This document shows, piece by piece, positions 15,544-23,482 of a stretch of 64,000 nucleotides of DNA. The notes beneath the pieces were generated by a model. The model was given only the letters and a program-made list of their open reading frames with translations, made no database searches and was not told the DNA's origin. The DNA comes from Oscillospiraceae bacterium (GTDB lineage Bacteria > Bacillota > Clostridia > Oscillospirales > Oscillospiraceae), in the NCBI GenBank assembly GCA_910575695.1, contig CAJTGJ010000021.1, forward strand, positions 20,091-84,090, given 5' to 3'. Position 1 is the stretch's first letter. Each line of letters begins with the position of its first letter. Both the position numbers and the translations under genes were made by a program.

Positions 15544-17436
15544 ATGAAAATGGAGAATACGACCAAATATACGCCGAAACGCGCCGCGGAAGGCCCCTCG
15601 AAAAAGCTTCCGGCCGGGGTGGTCGCCGGCATCGCCGCCGCCGTTGTGCTGGCGGCGGCAGTGGGCGGCTACTTCGGGTTCTGCTCCTGGGTGAAGGGCA
15701 ACGACTGCCTGCTCCCCGGCGCCATCGCCGTGGACGATCAGGGCGAGACGGTGGCCGACCTGGGCAGGCTGCCCCAGAAGGAAGCCCTGTCCGTGGTCAC
15801 CGGGGAGATGGACCAGCGGCTGGAAAACCGCACGCTCACGCTGCTGTACGGAGACGGCAAGCGGGCTTACCTCACCGGCGACCTGATGGCCTGCGCCCCC
15901 GAGGCCGCAGTGGCGGTAGGTATGTCCGCCAAAGAGGAGCAGCCCCTGTGGAAGCTGGGCGCCCTGTGGCTGGGGCTGGCGGAGGAGCCTGTCAGCCTGT
16001 CCCTCACCGCCGCTGAGTTCACCCCCGAAGGGGAGGCCAAGGCCAAACAGGTGATCCAGGCCATCGCCGACGAGCTGTATGCGGCGCCCACGGACTTCAT
16101 CTATGAAGTGGGCGAGGACACGGTGGAGGTTACCCCGGGCGCCGACGGCCGGCAGCTGGACACCGGCGCCCTGCTCCTCGCTGTGGAGGACGCCCTGGTC
16201 AACGGTGAAACCGAGCTTCAGGTGGAGCCGGAGGTCATCCCCAGCGCCGAGCTGTCCGGCCAGGTGCTCAGCGATTTGATCTATGTGGAGCCCAAGCCCG
16301 CCGGCGTGGATTCCAGCGGCAACCTGACCCCGGCGGTGGTCGGCGTGTCCGTTGACGCGGAGAAGGCCCAGGCCATCCTGGACGAGACCCCGCCCGGCGA
16401 GACCTGCTCCATCCCCCTGAAGCGCACCCCGCCGGAGAGCTCCAGCGGCGATCCCTCGCTGTATTTCAAGGACCTGCTGTCCTCTGTCACCACCAATATG
16501 GACGGCGTGGCCAACCGCTCCTTCAACGTGAACCGGGCCGCAGAGTTCTGCAACGGCAAGATCCTCCAGCCCGGCGAGGTGTTCTCCTACCTGGGCACCA
16601 TCGGCAGCCCGGTGGTGGCCAACGGCTACAAGCTCAGCACCGGCTATCTGAACGGAGAGACGGTGCCCATGGACGGCGGCGGCGTGTGCCAGGTGTCCTC
16701 CTCGCTGTACTACTGCGCGGTGTACGCCAATCTGGAGATCGTCAAGCGGGCCAACCATGCCTTTGCCACCGGCTATATCCCGAATGGGCTGGACGCCACG
16801 GTGTCCTCCCCCAACCTGGACTTCAAGTTCCGCAACAACACCGGATACCCCATCAAAATCGTGGCCTACACCCAGGGCGGGGCCGCCGGACAGCTGGTGG
16901 TCCAGTTCTACGGCAGCAACCCCAACGGCACCCACGTGGAGACGGAGCGGTACACCCAGTCCACCACGGGCTGGACCACCGTATACGAGGCTGACCCCAG
17001 CATCCCCCGGGGCACCACCAAGGTCAAGACCACCCCCTACACCGGTTATGTGGTGGACGTGTACCGCTGTGTTTATGACGCCAACGGAAACCTGATCTCC
17101 CGCACCTACGAAAACCGCAGCGTCTATGCCAAGCGGGACAAGAAGATCCTTTACAATCCCTTGGATTCCGGTCCCTGGGGCGCCGGAACCACGGAGCCGC
17201 CGGCCTCCGAGGAGCCCACCGAGCCGCCGGTGACGGAGCCTCCCGTGACGGAGCCGCCGGTGACGGAGCCTCCCGTCACCGAACCCCCGGTGACGGAGCC
17301 GCCGGTGACGCCTCCCCCTGCCACCGAGCCCCCGGTCACGCCGCCGCCGGCCACCGATCCGCCGGTGGTGGACACGCCGGAGCCGCCTCCGCCCACCCAG
17401 TATGTTGACCTGCCCGAGGGCGGGTATGAGGCATAG
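15544..17436 (+). CDS. VanW family protein with proline-rich C-terminal tail
   Basis: 630 residues from the ATG after GGGAGG. One membrane helix (about 20-43) leads into an extracellular region with a peptidoglycan-binding-4-like part (about 60-290) and the VanW domain (about 315-460; GEVFSYLGTIG, then MDGGGVCQVSSSLYYCAVYANLEI). The end is a Thr/Glu/Pro repeat (TEPPV units, about 552-620), which looks like a wall-spanning spacer. VanW proteins are of unknown biochemistry and are named for an accessory gene of vanB clusters; no vancomycin genes are here. The upstream direct repeats suggest wall-stress regulation. DUF2461 follows after 3 bp. Confidence 0.88.
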   Translation: MKMENTTKYTPKRAAEGPSKKLPAGVVAGIAAAVVLAAAVGGYFGFCSWVKGNDCLLPGAIAVDDQGETVADLGRLPQKEALSVVTGEMDQRLENRTLTLLYGDGKRAYLTGDLMACAPEAAVAVGMSAKEEQPLWKLGALWLGLAEEPVSLSLTAAEFTPEGEAKAKQVIQAIADELYAAPTDFIYEVGEDTVEVTPGADGRQLDTGALLLAVEDALVNGETELQVEPEVIPSAELSGQVLSDLIYVEPKPAGVDSSGNLTPAVVGVSVDAEKAQAILDETPPGETCSIPLKRTPPESSSGDPSLYFKDLLSSVTTNMDGVANRSFNVNRAAEFCNGKILQPGEVFSYLGTIGSPVVANGYKLSTGYLNGETVPMDGGGVCQVSSSLYYCAVYANLEIVKRANHAFATGYIPNGLDATVSSPNLDFKFRNNTGYPIKIVAYTQGGAAGQLVVQFYGSNPNGTHVETERYTQSTTGWTTVYEADPSIPRGTTKVKTTPYTGYVVDVYRCVYDANGNLISRTYENRSVYAKRDKKILYNPLDSGPWGAGTTEPPASEEPTEPPVTEPPVTEPPVTEPPVTEPPVTEPPVTPPPATEPPVTPPPATDPPVVDTPEPPPPTQYVDLPEGGYEA

Positions 17437-17439
17437 GCC

Positions 17440-18123
17440 ATGTTTCAAGGTTTTTCCCAGGAAACGGTGGATTTCATGTGGGGCATCCGGTTCAACAACG
17501 AAAAGAGCTGGTTTGAGGCCCACAAAGCCGACTATCAGGCCTGTTTCCTCTCCCCCATGAAGGAGCTGGGCGCGCAGGTCCGGGACGCGCTGCTGGAGCG
17601 CTTCCCCAAAAGCCAGCTCAACCTGAAGGTTTCCCGGATCTACCGGGACGCCCGGCGCCTGTTCGGCCGGGGGCCGTACAAGGACCACCTGTGGCTGTCC
17701 CTGTTCCGCTTCGGAAACGAATCCGGCGGCGACCACCCGGTGCTCTGGTTTGAGCTGGCCCCGGAGGGCTGGAGCTACGGCATGGGCTTCTGGTGCGCCA
17801 AGCCGGTGCTGATGGAAAAGCACCGGGTCCGCATCGACCGGGACCCCAAGCCCCTGCTCAAGCTGCAAAGCAAGCTGTCCAGGCAGGACGAGTTTACCCT
17901 GGACGGCCCGGAGTACAAGCGGCCCAAGCTCTGCGCCGAGCCGAAGCTGTCGGGCTGGTACAACAAAAAGTCCCTGTCCGTGGGCCACGAGGAGGAGCTG
18001 ACCGAGTTCATCTACGGCCCCGGTCTGGCGGACCGGCTGGTGGAGGGGTTTGCCTTCCTGATGCCGTACTACGACTACTTCTCCACCCTCTGGACGGACC
18101 CGGACCCCAGGGAATCCACGTAA
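17440..18123 (+). CDS. DUF2461 family protein
   Basis: 227 residues, typical for the family. The N-terminal NNEKSWFEAHKADYQ and central KVSRIYRDARR stretches are the conserved DUF2461 segments (Lys/Arg-rich, basic groove). Function is unknown. It begins 3 bp after the VanW stop, so the two are transcribed together, and a bidirectional terminator follows. Confidence 0.85.
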   Translation: MFQGFSQETVDFMWGIRFNNEKSWFEAHKADYQACFLSPMKELGAQVRDALLERFPKSQLNLKVSRIYRDARRLFGRGPYKDHLWLSLFRFGNESGGDHPVLWFELAPEGWSYGMGFWCAKPVLMEKHRVRIDRDPKPLLKLQSKLSRQDEFTLDGPEYKRPKLCAEPKLSGWYNKKSLSVGHEEELTEFIYGPGLADRLVEGFAFLMPYYDYFSTLWTDPDPREST

Positions 18124-18131
18124 AAAACAAA

Positions 18132-18170
18132 GGGAAGGGCCGAAGACGGTATGCCTTCGGCCCTTTTCTT
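18132..18170. terminator. Bidirectional terminator between DUF2461 and PFL genes
   Basis: The stem AGGGCCGAAG / CTTCGGCCCT has A-run and T-run flanks. It ends both convergent transcripts. Confidence 0.8.
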
Positions 18171-19528
18171 CAGTTCTTCAAGCTGTGCATCGGCGCGGGA
18201 ATGCGTCCGCCCCGGGCCACAAAATCCTCCGCCGACCCGGTGTGGCAGGGCATCACCGGCGCGGAGCCCAGCAGTCCGCCGAATTCCACCACATCCCCCA
18301 CCTGCTTCCCCGGCGCGGGGATGATGCGCACGGCGGTGGTTTTCTGGTTCACCATGCCGATAGCGGCCTCGTCCGCGATGATGGCGGACAGGGTGGCGGC
18401 GGAGGTGTCCCCGGGGACGGCGATCATGTCCAGCCCCACCGAACAGACGCAGGTCATGGCCTCCAGCTTATCCAGGGAGAGCTTCCCGGCCTGGGCGGCG
18501 GCGATCATGCCCTCATCCTCGCTGACGGGGATGAACGCCCCGGACAGCCCGCCCACGGAGGAGGACGCCATCACGCCCCCCTTTTTCACCGCGTCATTGA
18601 GCAGGGCCAGAGCGGCAGTGGTGCCGTGGGCGCCGCACACCTCCAGCCCCATCTCCTCCAGAATCCGGGCCACGCTGTCCCCGATGGCGGGGGTGGGTGC
18701 CAGCGAAAGGTCCACGATGCCGAAGGGCACGCCCAGTCGGGCGCTGGCCTCCCGGGCCACCAGCTGGCCCATGCGGGTGACCTGGAACGCGGTCTTTTTG
18801 ATGGTCTCCGCCACCACGTCGAAGGGCTGGCCCTTGACGCTCTGCAAGGCGTGGTGCACCACGCCGGGGCCGGACACCCCCACGTTGATGACCCGTTCGG
18901 CCTCTCCCACGCCGTGGAACGCCCCGGCCATGAAGGGGTTGTCCTCCACCGCGTTGCAGAACACCACCAGCTTGGCACAGCCAAAGCCGCCCTTGTCCGC
19001 GGTGCGCGCCGCCGCGTCCCTGATGGTCCGGCCCATGAGGGCCACCGCGTCCATGTTGATGCCCGCCTTGGTGGAGCCCACGTTGACGGAGGAGCACACC
19101 ACGTCGGTGGCGGCCAGCGCCTCGGGTATGGCGGCGATGAGCTTTTTATCCCCCTCGGTCATGCCCTTCTGCACCAGGGCGGAAAAGCCGCCGATGAAGT
19201 TGACGCCTACCGTTTTCGCGGCCTTGTCCATGGCGGCGGCGAAGGGCACGTAATCCGCCGTGCGGGATGCCCCCGCCACCAGCGCCATGGGGGTGACGGA
19301 AATCCGCTTGTTGACGATGGGGATGCCGAATTCCGTCTCGATGTCCTCCCCGGTTTTCACCAGCTTTTCCGCCGAGGTGGTGATTTTGTCGTAGATCTTC
19401 CGGCAGGCGGCGGCGGGGTCCGGGTCGCAGCAGTCCAGCAGGCTGACGCCCATGGTGATGGTGCGCACATCCAGGTGCTGGTGGTCGATCATCTGGATGG
19501 TCTGTAAAATATCGTTGGTGTTAATCAT
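18170..19528 (-). CDS. PFL family protein (UPF0210)
   Basis: 452 residues from the ATG at 19528, equal to the family's standard length. An in-frame start further upstream would overlap the ACT gene. Conserved stretches are [46 protein letters not shown] and [22 protein letters not shown]. The fold is related to pyruvate formate-lyase barrels but no glycyl-radical site is present, so catalysis is unknown. It is 10 bp after the UPF0237 ACT gene; this pairing is very widely conserved and implies a joint role, perhaps amino-acid-sensing. Confidence 0.9.
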   Translation of the reverse strand: MINTNDILQTIQMIDHQHLDVRTITMGVSLLDCCDPDPAAACRKIYDKITTSAEKLVKTGEDIETEFGIPIVNKRISVTPMALVAGASRTADYVPFAAAMDKAAKTVGVNFIGGFSALVQKGMTEGDKKLIAAIPEALAATDVVCSSVNVGSTKAGINMDAVALMGRTIRDAAARTADKGGFGCAKLVVFCNAVEDNPFMAGAFHGVGEAERVINVGVSGPGVVHHALQSVKGQPFDVVAETIKKTAFQVTRMGQLVAREASARLGVPFGIVDLSLAPTPAIGDSVARILEEMGLEVCGAHGTTAALALLNDAVKKGGVMASSSVGGLSGAFIPVSEDEGMIAAAQAGKLSLDKLEAMTCVCSVGLDMIAVPGDTSAATLSAIIADEAAIGMVNQKTTAVRIIPAPGKQVGDVVEFGGLLGSAPVMPCHTGSAEDFVARGGRIPAPMHSLKN

Positions 19529-19538
19529 AGTCAAGCCC

Positions 19539-19808
19539 TCAAATCCGGTGCATCGCGTCAAAAATGTCTTCCCGCTGGACCCGTATGTCCAGCCCCCGCT
19601 CCTTCCCGGCCTCCGCCAGGTCCTCCCGGAGCCGGGCGAAGGGCACTGTGGCCTGGGAGGCGTCCACCAGCATAATCATGGTGAAATACTCCTGAAGTAC
19701 GGTCTGGCTGATGTCCAGCACGTTGACGTTTTTCTCGCTGAGCAGGGCGCATACGGCGGCGATGATGCCCACCTGGTCCCGGCCGATGACGGTGACGATT
19801 GCTTTCAT
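19539..19808 (-). CDS. ACT domain protein (UPF0237, GcvR-like)
   Basis: 89 residues forming a single ACT domain ([23 protein letters not shown] then [20 protein letters not shown]). The family is the invariable partner of UPF0210/PFL proteins. ACT domains bind amino acids and regulate enzymes or transcription. The gene lies 12 bp after yfbR and 10 bp before the PFL gene. Confidence 0.9.
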   Translation of the reverse strand: MKAIVTVIGRDQVGIIAAVCALLSEKNVNVLDISQTVLQEYFTMIMLVDASQATVPFARLREDLAEAGKERGLDIRVQREDIFDAMHRI

Positions 19809-19820
19809 AAAGGTTTCCTC

Positions 19821-20396
19821 CTATTGTAATTCGTCCAGCGTCAGCGCGAAGGCGGGCAGGAACCGCTCCATAAACCAGTCCAGCTCCTCCATGTCCATTG
19901 CCTTCAGCGCCGCCATGGTCTGCTCCGCCGCCTTTTTGAACTCGGCGTTGCCCGCTTTCAGCTCCTCCACGCACTTGATGTACGCCGACAGCTTGTCCGC
20001 CGCCTTCACGTACCGCCGCACCTGGGCGTCGCTCTCCCGCACCAGCGGCTCGTAGGCGGGGACCAGCTCCGGGGGCAGCATGGACAGCAGCTTGTCCTGG
20101 GCAGCGGCCTCCACCTGCCGGTAGGCGTTTTTCAGCGACGGGTTATAATACTTGATGGGGGTGGGCATATCGCCGGTGATAATCTCCGGCGCGTCGTGGA
20201 ACAGCGCCGCCGCCGCGATGCCGTCCGGATCCAGCTCCTTGCGGAACACGTCCCGCCCGATCACCGCCAGGGCGTGTGAGAGCACCGCCGCCTCATAGGA
20301 GTGCTCCTGCACGTTTTCCGTCCGGGTGTTGCGCATCAGCGCCCAGCGGGAAATGTACCGCATCCGGAACATATAGGCAAAAAAGCTGTGGTTCAT
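19821..20396 (-). CDS. YfbR-like 5'-deoxynucleotidase (HD domain)
   Basis: 191 residues. The HD metal site is visible: H32, H67-D68, then E71 and D76, and a later Asp in KAADKLSAYIKCVEEL. The opening MFRMRYISRWALMRNTRTEN pattern is typical of YfbR. These cytosolic enzymes dephosphorylate deoxynucleoside 5'-monophosphates and help balance dNTP pools. The gene starts a three-gene operon with the ACT and PFL genes. Confidence 0.88.
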   Translation of the reverse strand: MNHSFFAYMFRMRYISRWALMRNTRTENVQEHSYEAAVLSHALAVIGRDVFRKELDPDGIAAAALFHDAPEIITGDMPTPIKYYNPSLKNAYRQVEAAAQDKLLSMLPPELVPAYEPLVRESDAQVRRYVKAADKLSAYIKCVEELKAGNAEFKKAAEQTMAALKAMDMEELDWFMERFLPAFALTLDELQ

Positions 20397-20430
20397 GGTG
20401 ATACGCCGCCTTTGCAAAAGCTGTCCTGAC

Positions 20431-20459
20431 ATTGTACCACGCCGGGGCGGAAATGTACA
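20431..20459 (-). promoter_or_regulatory. Promoter of the yfbR-ACT-PFL operon
   Basis: Minus strand: -35 TGTACA, 17-bp spacer, -10 TACAAT, 35 bp upstream of the yfbR ATG. Confidence 0.5.
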
Positions 20460-20526
20460 GCCCCAAAGCGGGCGGGGCAGGGGAATCAATTTTGATGAAC
20501 CATTCCTAAAGGGAGGCATCTGCCCC

Positions 20527-20680
20527 AGCCTTCCCCCCTCAGGGGGGAAGGTGCCCCCGAAGGGGGCGGATGAGGGGGAGCGAAAGCGGCGCAACATAGA
20601 GGAACATCCAGCGCGGTACAGCCCCACCCTCATCCGTCACGGCTTCGCCGTGCCACCTTCCCCCTTAGAGGGGGAAGGCT
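20527..20680. repeat. MITE-like element with long imperfect terminal inverted repeats
   Basis: About 154 bp. The left arm begins AGCCTTCCCCCCTC and continues through GGGGGAAGGTG to GGATGAGGG; the right arm begins CCCTCATCC and ends GAGGGGGAAGGCT. Each arm is about 50 bp and itself contains a small hairpin. It codes for nothing and lies alone between yfbR and the secreted-protein island. The pattern looks like the small non-autonomous repeats common in Clostridia genomes. Confidence 0.7.
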
Positions 20681-20750
20681 TTATGACCCACAAAGGATAA
20701 CAAATTTAGTTCCGTTTTCAAGAAATTGATTTCCCTGCGGGCGGGGCGCA

Positions 20751-20782
20751 AAAACAGCCCGCCCCGCTGGGGGGCGGGGTAG
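20751..20782 (-). terminator. Terminator of the first secreted-protein cassette
   Basis: The stem CCCGCCCC / GGGGCGGG reads into TGTTTTTG on the minus strand, 12 bp after the stop codon at 20794. A near-identical copy is at 21881-21912. Confidence 0.75.
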
Positions 20783-20793
20783 GCTCTTATGGC

Positions 20794-21201
20794 TTAGAGG
20801 CCCTCGCAGGGCTTCTGAGCGACAGACAGGTAGCCCTTGATCGGATTGCCGCCCTGCTCCACGATTTTGACATAGAACGTAACGGGTTTCGTGTCGGGAA
20901 AATCATACCAGATGGCCACGTCTTTGTGGGTGTTGGCCGCAATTTCCTTCGTGGCGACGGGGTCAGCCTGGTCTATACGGTAGAGGTAAACGGTAGCCTT
21001 ATGATCCGACCGGTTGGCATACCAGACCTTGATGTATTGGCCGTTGCCGGGGGTGGAGGTAAATCTGTCGGATTTGAAGATACTGCTAGATTGATTGTAG
21101 ACAGTTGGATTATTGTAGAGTGTTGCGGCAGAAGCGGGCACGGCCATGGAGAAGGACATCGCCAGGGCCAGCAGCAGGGACAAGAAGCGTTTTGCTTTCA
21201 C
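20794..21201 (-). CDS. Small secreted protein (cassette 1)
   Basis: 135 residues from a GTG start with AAAGGAG. The signal peptide (about residues 1-25, ending ASA) is nearly the same as in cassettes 2 and 3. The mature part is about 110 residues of alternating beta-type sequence with FTSTPGNGQYIKVWYAN, aligned with the SPGAGAY[LI]QVWFAN core of cassettes 2 and 3. I know of no named family. It has its own perfect sigma-A promoter and a terminator, and is the farthest gene from the XRE regulator. An extracellular beta-sandwich protein, perhaps binding or adhesive, is all that can be said. Confidence 0.75.
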   Translation of the reverse strand: MKAKRFLSLLLALAMSFSMAVPASAATLYNNPTVYNQSSSIFKSDRFTSTPGNGQYIKVWYANRSDHKATVYLYRIDQADPVATKEIAANTHKDVAIWYDFPDTKPVTFYVKIVEQGGNPIKGYLSVAQKPCEGL

Positions 21202-21254
21202 GGGTATATCTCCTTTCTGTCTGTGCGGTATGGGGTAGATTGGAACATAATTTA

Positions 21255-21283
21255 AGTATATACGAAAACATTGCCAATGTCAA
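21255..21283 (-). promoter_or_regulatory. Sigma-A promoter of secreted cassette 1
   Basis: Minus strand: -35 TTGACA, 17-bp spacer, -10 TATACT, 54 bp upstream of the GTG. Near-identical to the promoter at 21832-21860. Confidence 0.85.
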
Positions 21284-21319
21284 GCAAAAAAATAGGGCGG
21301 GGGCAGGCTGTACGTTTTG

Positions 21320-21778
21320 TCAGGAGGGATTGTTGACATACTGGGCCGCAGCCACATCGCCCACAATCCATGTGCTGTTCCTCGACTGGAAACGAATGTA
21401 GAACGTGTTCGCCACATTGGGGTTGGGAATTTGATATACAAACCTCTCATTATTATGAGAGCTGTTCCAGGTCACAGTCTTGGATGCAAGGACAACGCTG
21501 TTGGTGCTGTCCATCAGCATGACGGTGACATCCGAGGTGCCGCGGTTGGCGAACCAAACCTGAAGATACGCCCCGGCGCCGGGGCTGGTGGTAAAGGGGC
21601 CTACGCTGTTGCCGCTGCTCGTCGAAATGGGTTCGTGAGGATAGAGCTGCAGCCGCAGCTTGATCTCCGCGCTGGGGTCGCCATAGGGCTCGGCGGCAAA
21701 GGCGGGCACGGCCAGGGAGAAGGACATCGCCAGGGCCAGCAGCAGAGACAAAAAGCGCTTTGTCTTCATTTTTTTCAT
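21320..21778 (-). CDS. Small secreted protein (cassette 2)
   Basis: 152 residues. The signal peptide (residues 1-28, ending AFA) is followed by a short variable N-terminus and a conserved beta-rich domain: GPFTTSPGAGAYLQVWFAN, then TVMLMDSTNSVVLASKTVTW, then FYIRF near the end. It is a recent duplicate of cassette 3: from residue about 58 the two are almost identical while the mature N-termini differ. Own promoter at 21832-21860; no terminator follows, so transcription may run into cassette 1. Function unknown. Confidence 0.78.
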   Translation of the reverse strand: MKKMKTKRFLSLLLALAMSFSLAVPAFAAEPYGDPSAEIKLRLQLYPHEPISTSSGNSVGPFTTSPGAGAYLQVWFANRGTSDVTVMLMDSTNSVVLASKTVTWNSSHNNERFVYQIPNPNVANTFYIRFQSRNSTWIVGDVAAAQYVNNPS

Positions 21779-21831
21779 GGATATTTCTCCTTTCTGTCTG
21801 TGCGGTATGGGGCAGATTGGAACATAGTGTA

Positions 21832-21860
21832 AGTATATACAAAAATATTGCCAATGTCAA
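21832..21860 (-). promoter_or_regulatory. Sigma-A promoter of secreted cassette 2
   Basis: Minus strand: -35 TTGACA, 17-bp spacer, -10 TATACT, 54 bp upstream of the ATG. Confidence 0.85.
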
Positions 21861-21880
21861 GCAAAAAATAGGGCGGGGCC

Positions 21881-21912
21881 AAAAGCAGCCCGCCCCGCTG
21901 GGGGGCGGGGCA
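21881..21912 (-). terminator. Terminator after secreted cassette 3
   Basis: The stem GCCCCGCC / GGCGGGGC type hairpin reads into CTGCTTTTGG on the minus strand, 15 bp after the stop codon at 21927. Confidence 0.75.
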
Positions 21913-21926
21913 GGCTGTACGTTTTG

Positions 21927-22385
21927 TCAGGAGGGATTGGTGACATACTGGGCCGCAGCCACTTTACCCACAACCCGTGCGTTGTTCCGCGCTTCAAAGC
22001 GAATGTAGAACGTGTTCGCCACATTGGGGTTGGGAATTTGATATACAAACCTCTCATTATTATGAGAGGTGTTCCAGGTCACAGTCTTGGATGCAAGGAC
22101 AACGCTGTTGGTGCTGTCCATCAGCATGACGGTGACATCCGAGGTGCCGCTGTTGGCGAACCAGACCTGAATATACGCCCCGGCGCCGGGGCTGGAGGTA
22201 AAGGGGCCGACACTGTAGCCGCTGCTTAACGAAATGTTGTCTTCCGCAAAAATCTGCGACAGCGGCATGATCCCATCATCGGGATCATCGGCGGCGGGTG
22301 CGGCAAAGGCGGGCACGGCCATGGAGAAGGACATCGCCAGGGCCAGCAGCAGGGACAAAAAGCGCTTTGTCTTCATTTTCTTCAT
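21927..22385 (-). CDS. Small secreted protein (cassette 3)
   Basis: 152 residues from the ATG at 22385 with AAAGGAG. The signal peptide ends AFA at residue 28. The mature N-terminus (PAADDPDDGIMPLSQ) is unlike cassette 2, while the rest (GPFTSSPGAGAYIQVWFAN to the C-terminus) is a close copy. There is no promoter of the cassette type here; the gap to the stop of the upstream secreted protein is 41 bp, so it is read from the XRE promoter. Divergent N-termini on a constant domain suggest changing specificity, an inference from two copies. Confidence 0.78.
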   Translation of the reverse strand: MKKMKTKRFLSLLLALAMSFSMAVPAFAAPAADDPDDGIMPLSQIFAEDNISLSSGYSVGPFTSSPGAGAYIQVWFANSGTSDVTVMLMDSTNSVVLASKTVTWNTSHNNERFVYQIPNPNVANTFYIRFEARNNARVVGKVAAAQYVTNPS

Positions 22386-22426
22386 GGATATTTCTCCTTT
22401 CGATTCGTTGTGTGGGACATATACGG

Positions 22427-22891
22427 TCAATAGTTCACGAACCCAACCACACGCACAGTTTGTGAAGAATTGTTCCTGACCGCCACCGCGTAGCTTCCAG
22501 CCTGGTTAATTCCGATGGTCTGACTGATACTGCCCCCTTTCACATTGATTAAGTGGAATTTACCAGTGGATGAGACAACGCCGAAGTCCATATTTGCGGA
22601 CGATGGCGAGTAGGAACAGTTAAAAGCGACCACATCGTTGGCCTTAAAGCTCATAAAAGAGGAAAAGTAGCCTACGGAGTGCGCTGACACAGTTTTATCC
22701 ACTTCGACGGAGGTCAGGGGCGTGGGACCAGCTGCGTCATACTCCACAGCCGACAGGTCAATCCACTCCCATTCCAGATCCTCCAGCCAGATAACCTCGC
22801 TGGAGGCGTCTGCCGCTCCAGCAGGCGGGATGATAGCGGCCAGCGTCAGAACACAGGCCATCAGCACACACATCAATCGTTTTGTTTTCAT
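22427..22891 (-). CDS. Small secreted protein sharing a motif with the XRE regulator tail
   Basis: 154 residues. A signal peptide (1-26, ending AGA) is followed by a short acidic/Trp-rich N-terminus (residues 32-50) and a beta-rich domain to the C-terminus (SVGYFSSFMSFKANDVVAFN, then GSYAVAVRNNSSQTVRVVGFVNY). Residues 34-50 fit IWxxD[LM]xxxxIDLSxVE and match, without gaps, residues 124-140 of the regulator encoded just upstream. The gene starts 30 bp after the regulator stop, so they are co-transcribed. No family known to me; a ligand, decoy or partner for the regulator's outer tail is possible. Confidence 0.75.
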   Translation of the reverse strand: MKTKRLMCVLMACVLTLAAIIPPAGAADASSEVIWLEDLEWEWIDLSAVEYDAAGPTPLTSVEVDKTVSAHSVGYFSSFMSFKANDVVAFNCSYSPSSANMDFGVVSSTGKFHLINVKGGSISQTIGINQAGSYAVAVRNNSSQTVRVVGFVNY

Positions 22892-22921
22892 AGATACGTT
22901 CCTTTCCTAAGTATTTACATT

Positions 22922-23377
22922 TTATGGATCAATAATTGTTACACCATCGGTCCAGTCCTCCACTTGCGATAAGTCGATATCTTCCGTCACCATATCATCT
23001 GTCCATATAATATTGTCCTCCGGCTCCTCCGGCTCCTTCTCCTTCGCAACTGCGGACACAATCGTGACCACGGACGAGGCCGACACCAGCAGGACGAGCG
23101 CCGCCGCCGCAGCGGCCCCCATGATTTTCAGCGGCAGCTGCTTCTTACGGAGCGGGGCCTCTTCCTGTTCTACGGCAGGCGGCTCCCCGTCCACAAGCAC
23201 GTCCAGGGAAATGCCGTAAAACTTCCCCAGGGCGATCAGGTTTATCGCAGACGGGGAGATCACCCCCCGCTCCCATTTGGAGATGGACTGCCGGGTAACC
23301 CCGATCTTGTCGGCCAGCTCCTCCTGGGTCAGTCTGTGCTCCATGCGAACCTCCGCCAGTCGTTCCTTCAGTTCCAT
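22922..23377 (-). CDS. Membrane-anchored XRE-type regulator with extracellular tail
   Basis: 151 residues. The N-terminal XRE helix-turn-helix (about 5-60; LTQEELADKIGVTRQSISKWERG) is intact. A linker leads to one membrane helix (about 85-110, Ala/Val-rich), then an acidic outer tail of about 40 residues. The tail contains IWTDDMVTEDIDLSQVE (124-140), the motif repeated in the next gene. XRE domains fused to a single membrane span usually report on the outside through proteolysis or tail contacts. It heads the secreted-protein island, with its promoter at 23405-23432, and probably regulates it. Confidence 0.85.
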   Translation of the reverse strand: MELKERLAEVRMEHRLTQEELADKIGVTRQSISKWERGVISPSAINLIALGKFYGISLDVLVDGEPPAVEQEEAPLRKKQLPLKIMGAAAAAALVLLVSASSVVTIVSAVAKEKEPEEPEDNIIWTDDMVTEDIDLSQVEDWTDGVTIIDP

Positions 23378-23404
23378 TTTAGCTTCTCCTTTCTGCCCGG
23401 TTCA

Positions 23405-23432
23405 ATGATATTTTGGTTGTCATATATGTAAA
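23405..23432 (-). promoter_or_regulatory. Promoter of the XRE regulator gene
   Basis: Minus strand: -35 TTTACA, 16-bp spacer, -10 TATCAT, 27 bp upstream of the ATG. Confidence 0.55.
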
Positions 23433-23482
23433 CATGGGTTTCCACGCCGGTTTCCAGGAGCGGAAACCCAGGAAATTGGAAG

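Larger units (their letters stand above)
21206..22385 (-). repeat. Tandem duplication of the secreted-protein cassette
   Basis: The core coding segment at about 21414-21600 is almost identical to that at about 22021-22207 (period 607 bp). The promoter-leader blocks at about 21206-21290 and 21787-21867 are also near copies, including the hexamers and the TGCGGTATGGGG stretch. A GGCGGGGC stem-loop lies between cassettes 2 and 3 but is missing between 1 and 2, as if removed by recombination between GGCGGGG repeats. Confidence 0.8.

Noticed and set aside
15217..17988. A 923-codon minus-strand frame opposite the VanW and DUF2461 genes
   Set aside because: His/Gly/Arg-rich translation, no ribosome site and it spans two well-supported genes on the other strand. 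GC bias keeps it open.
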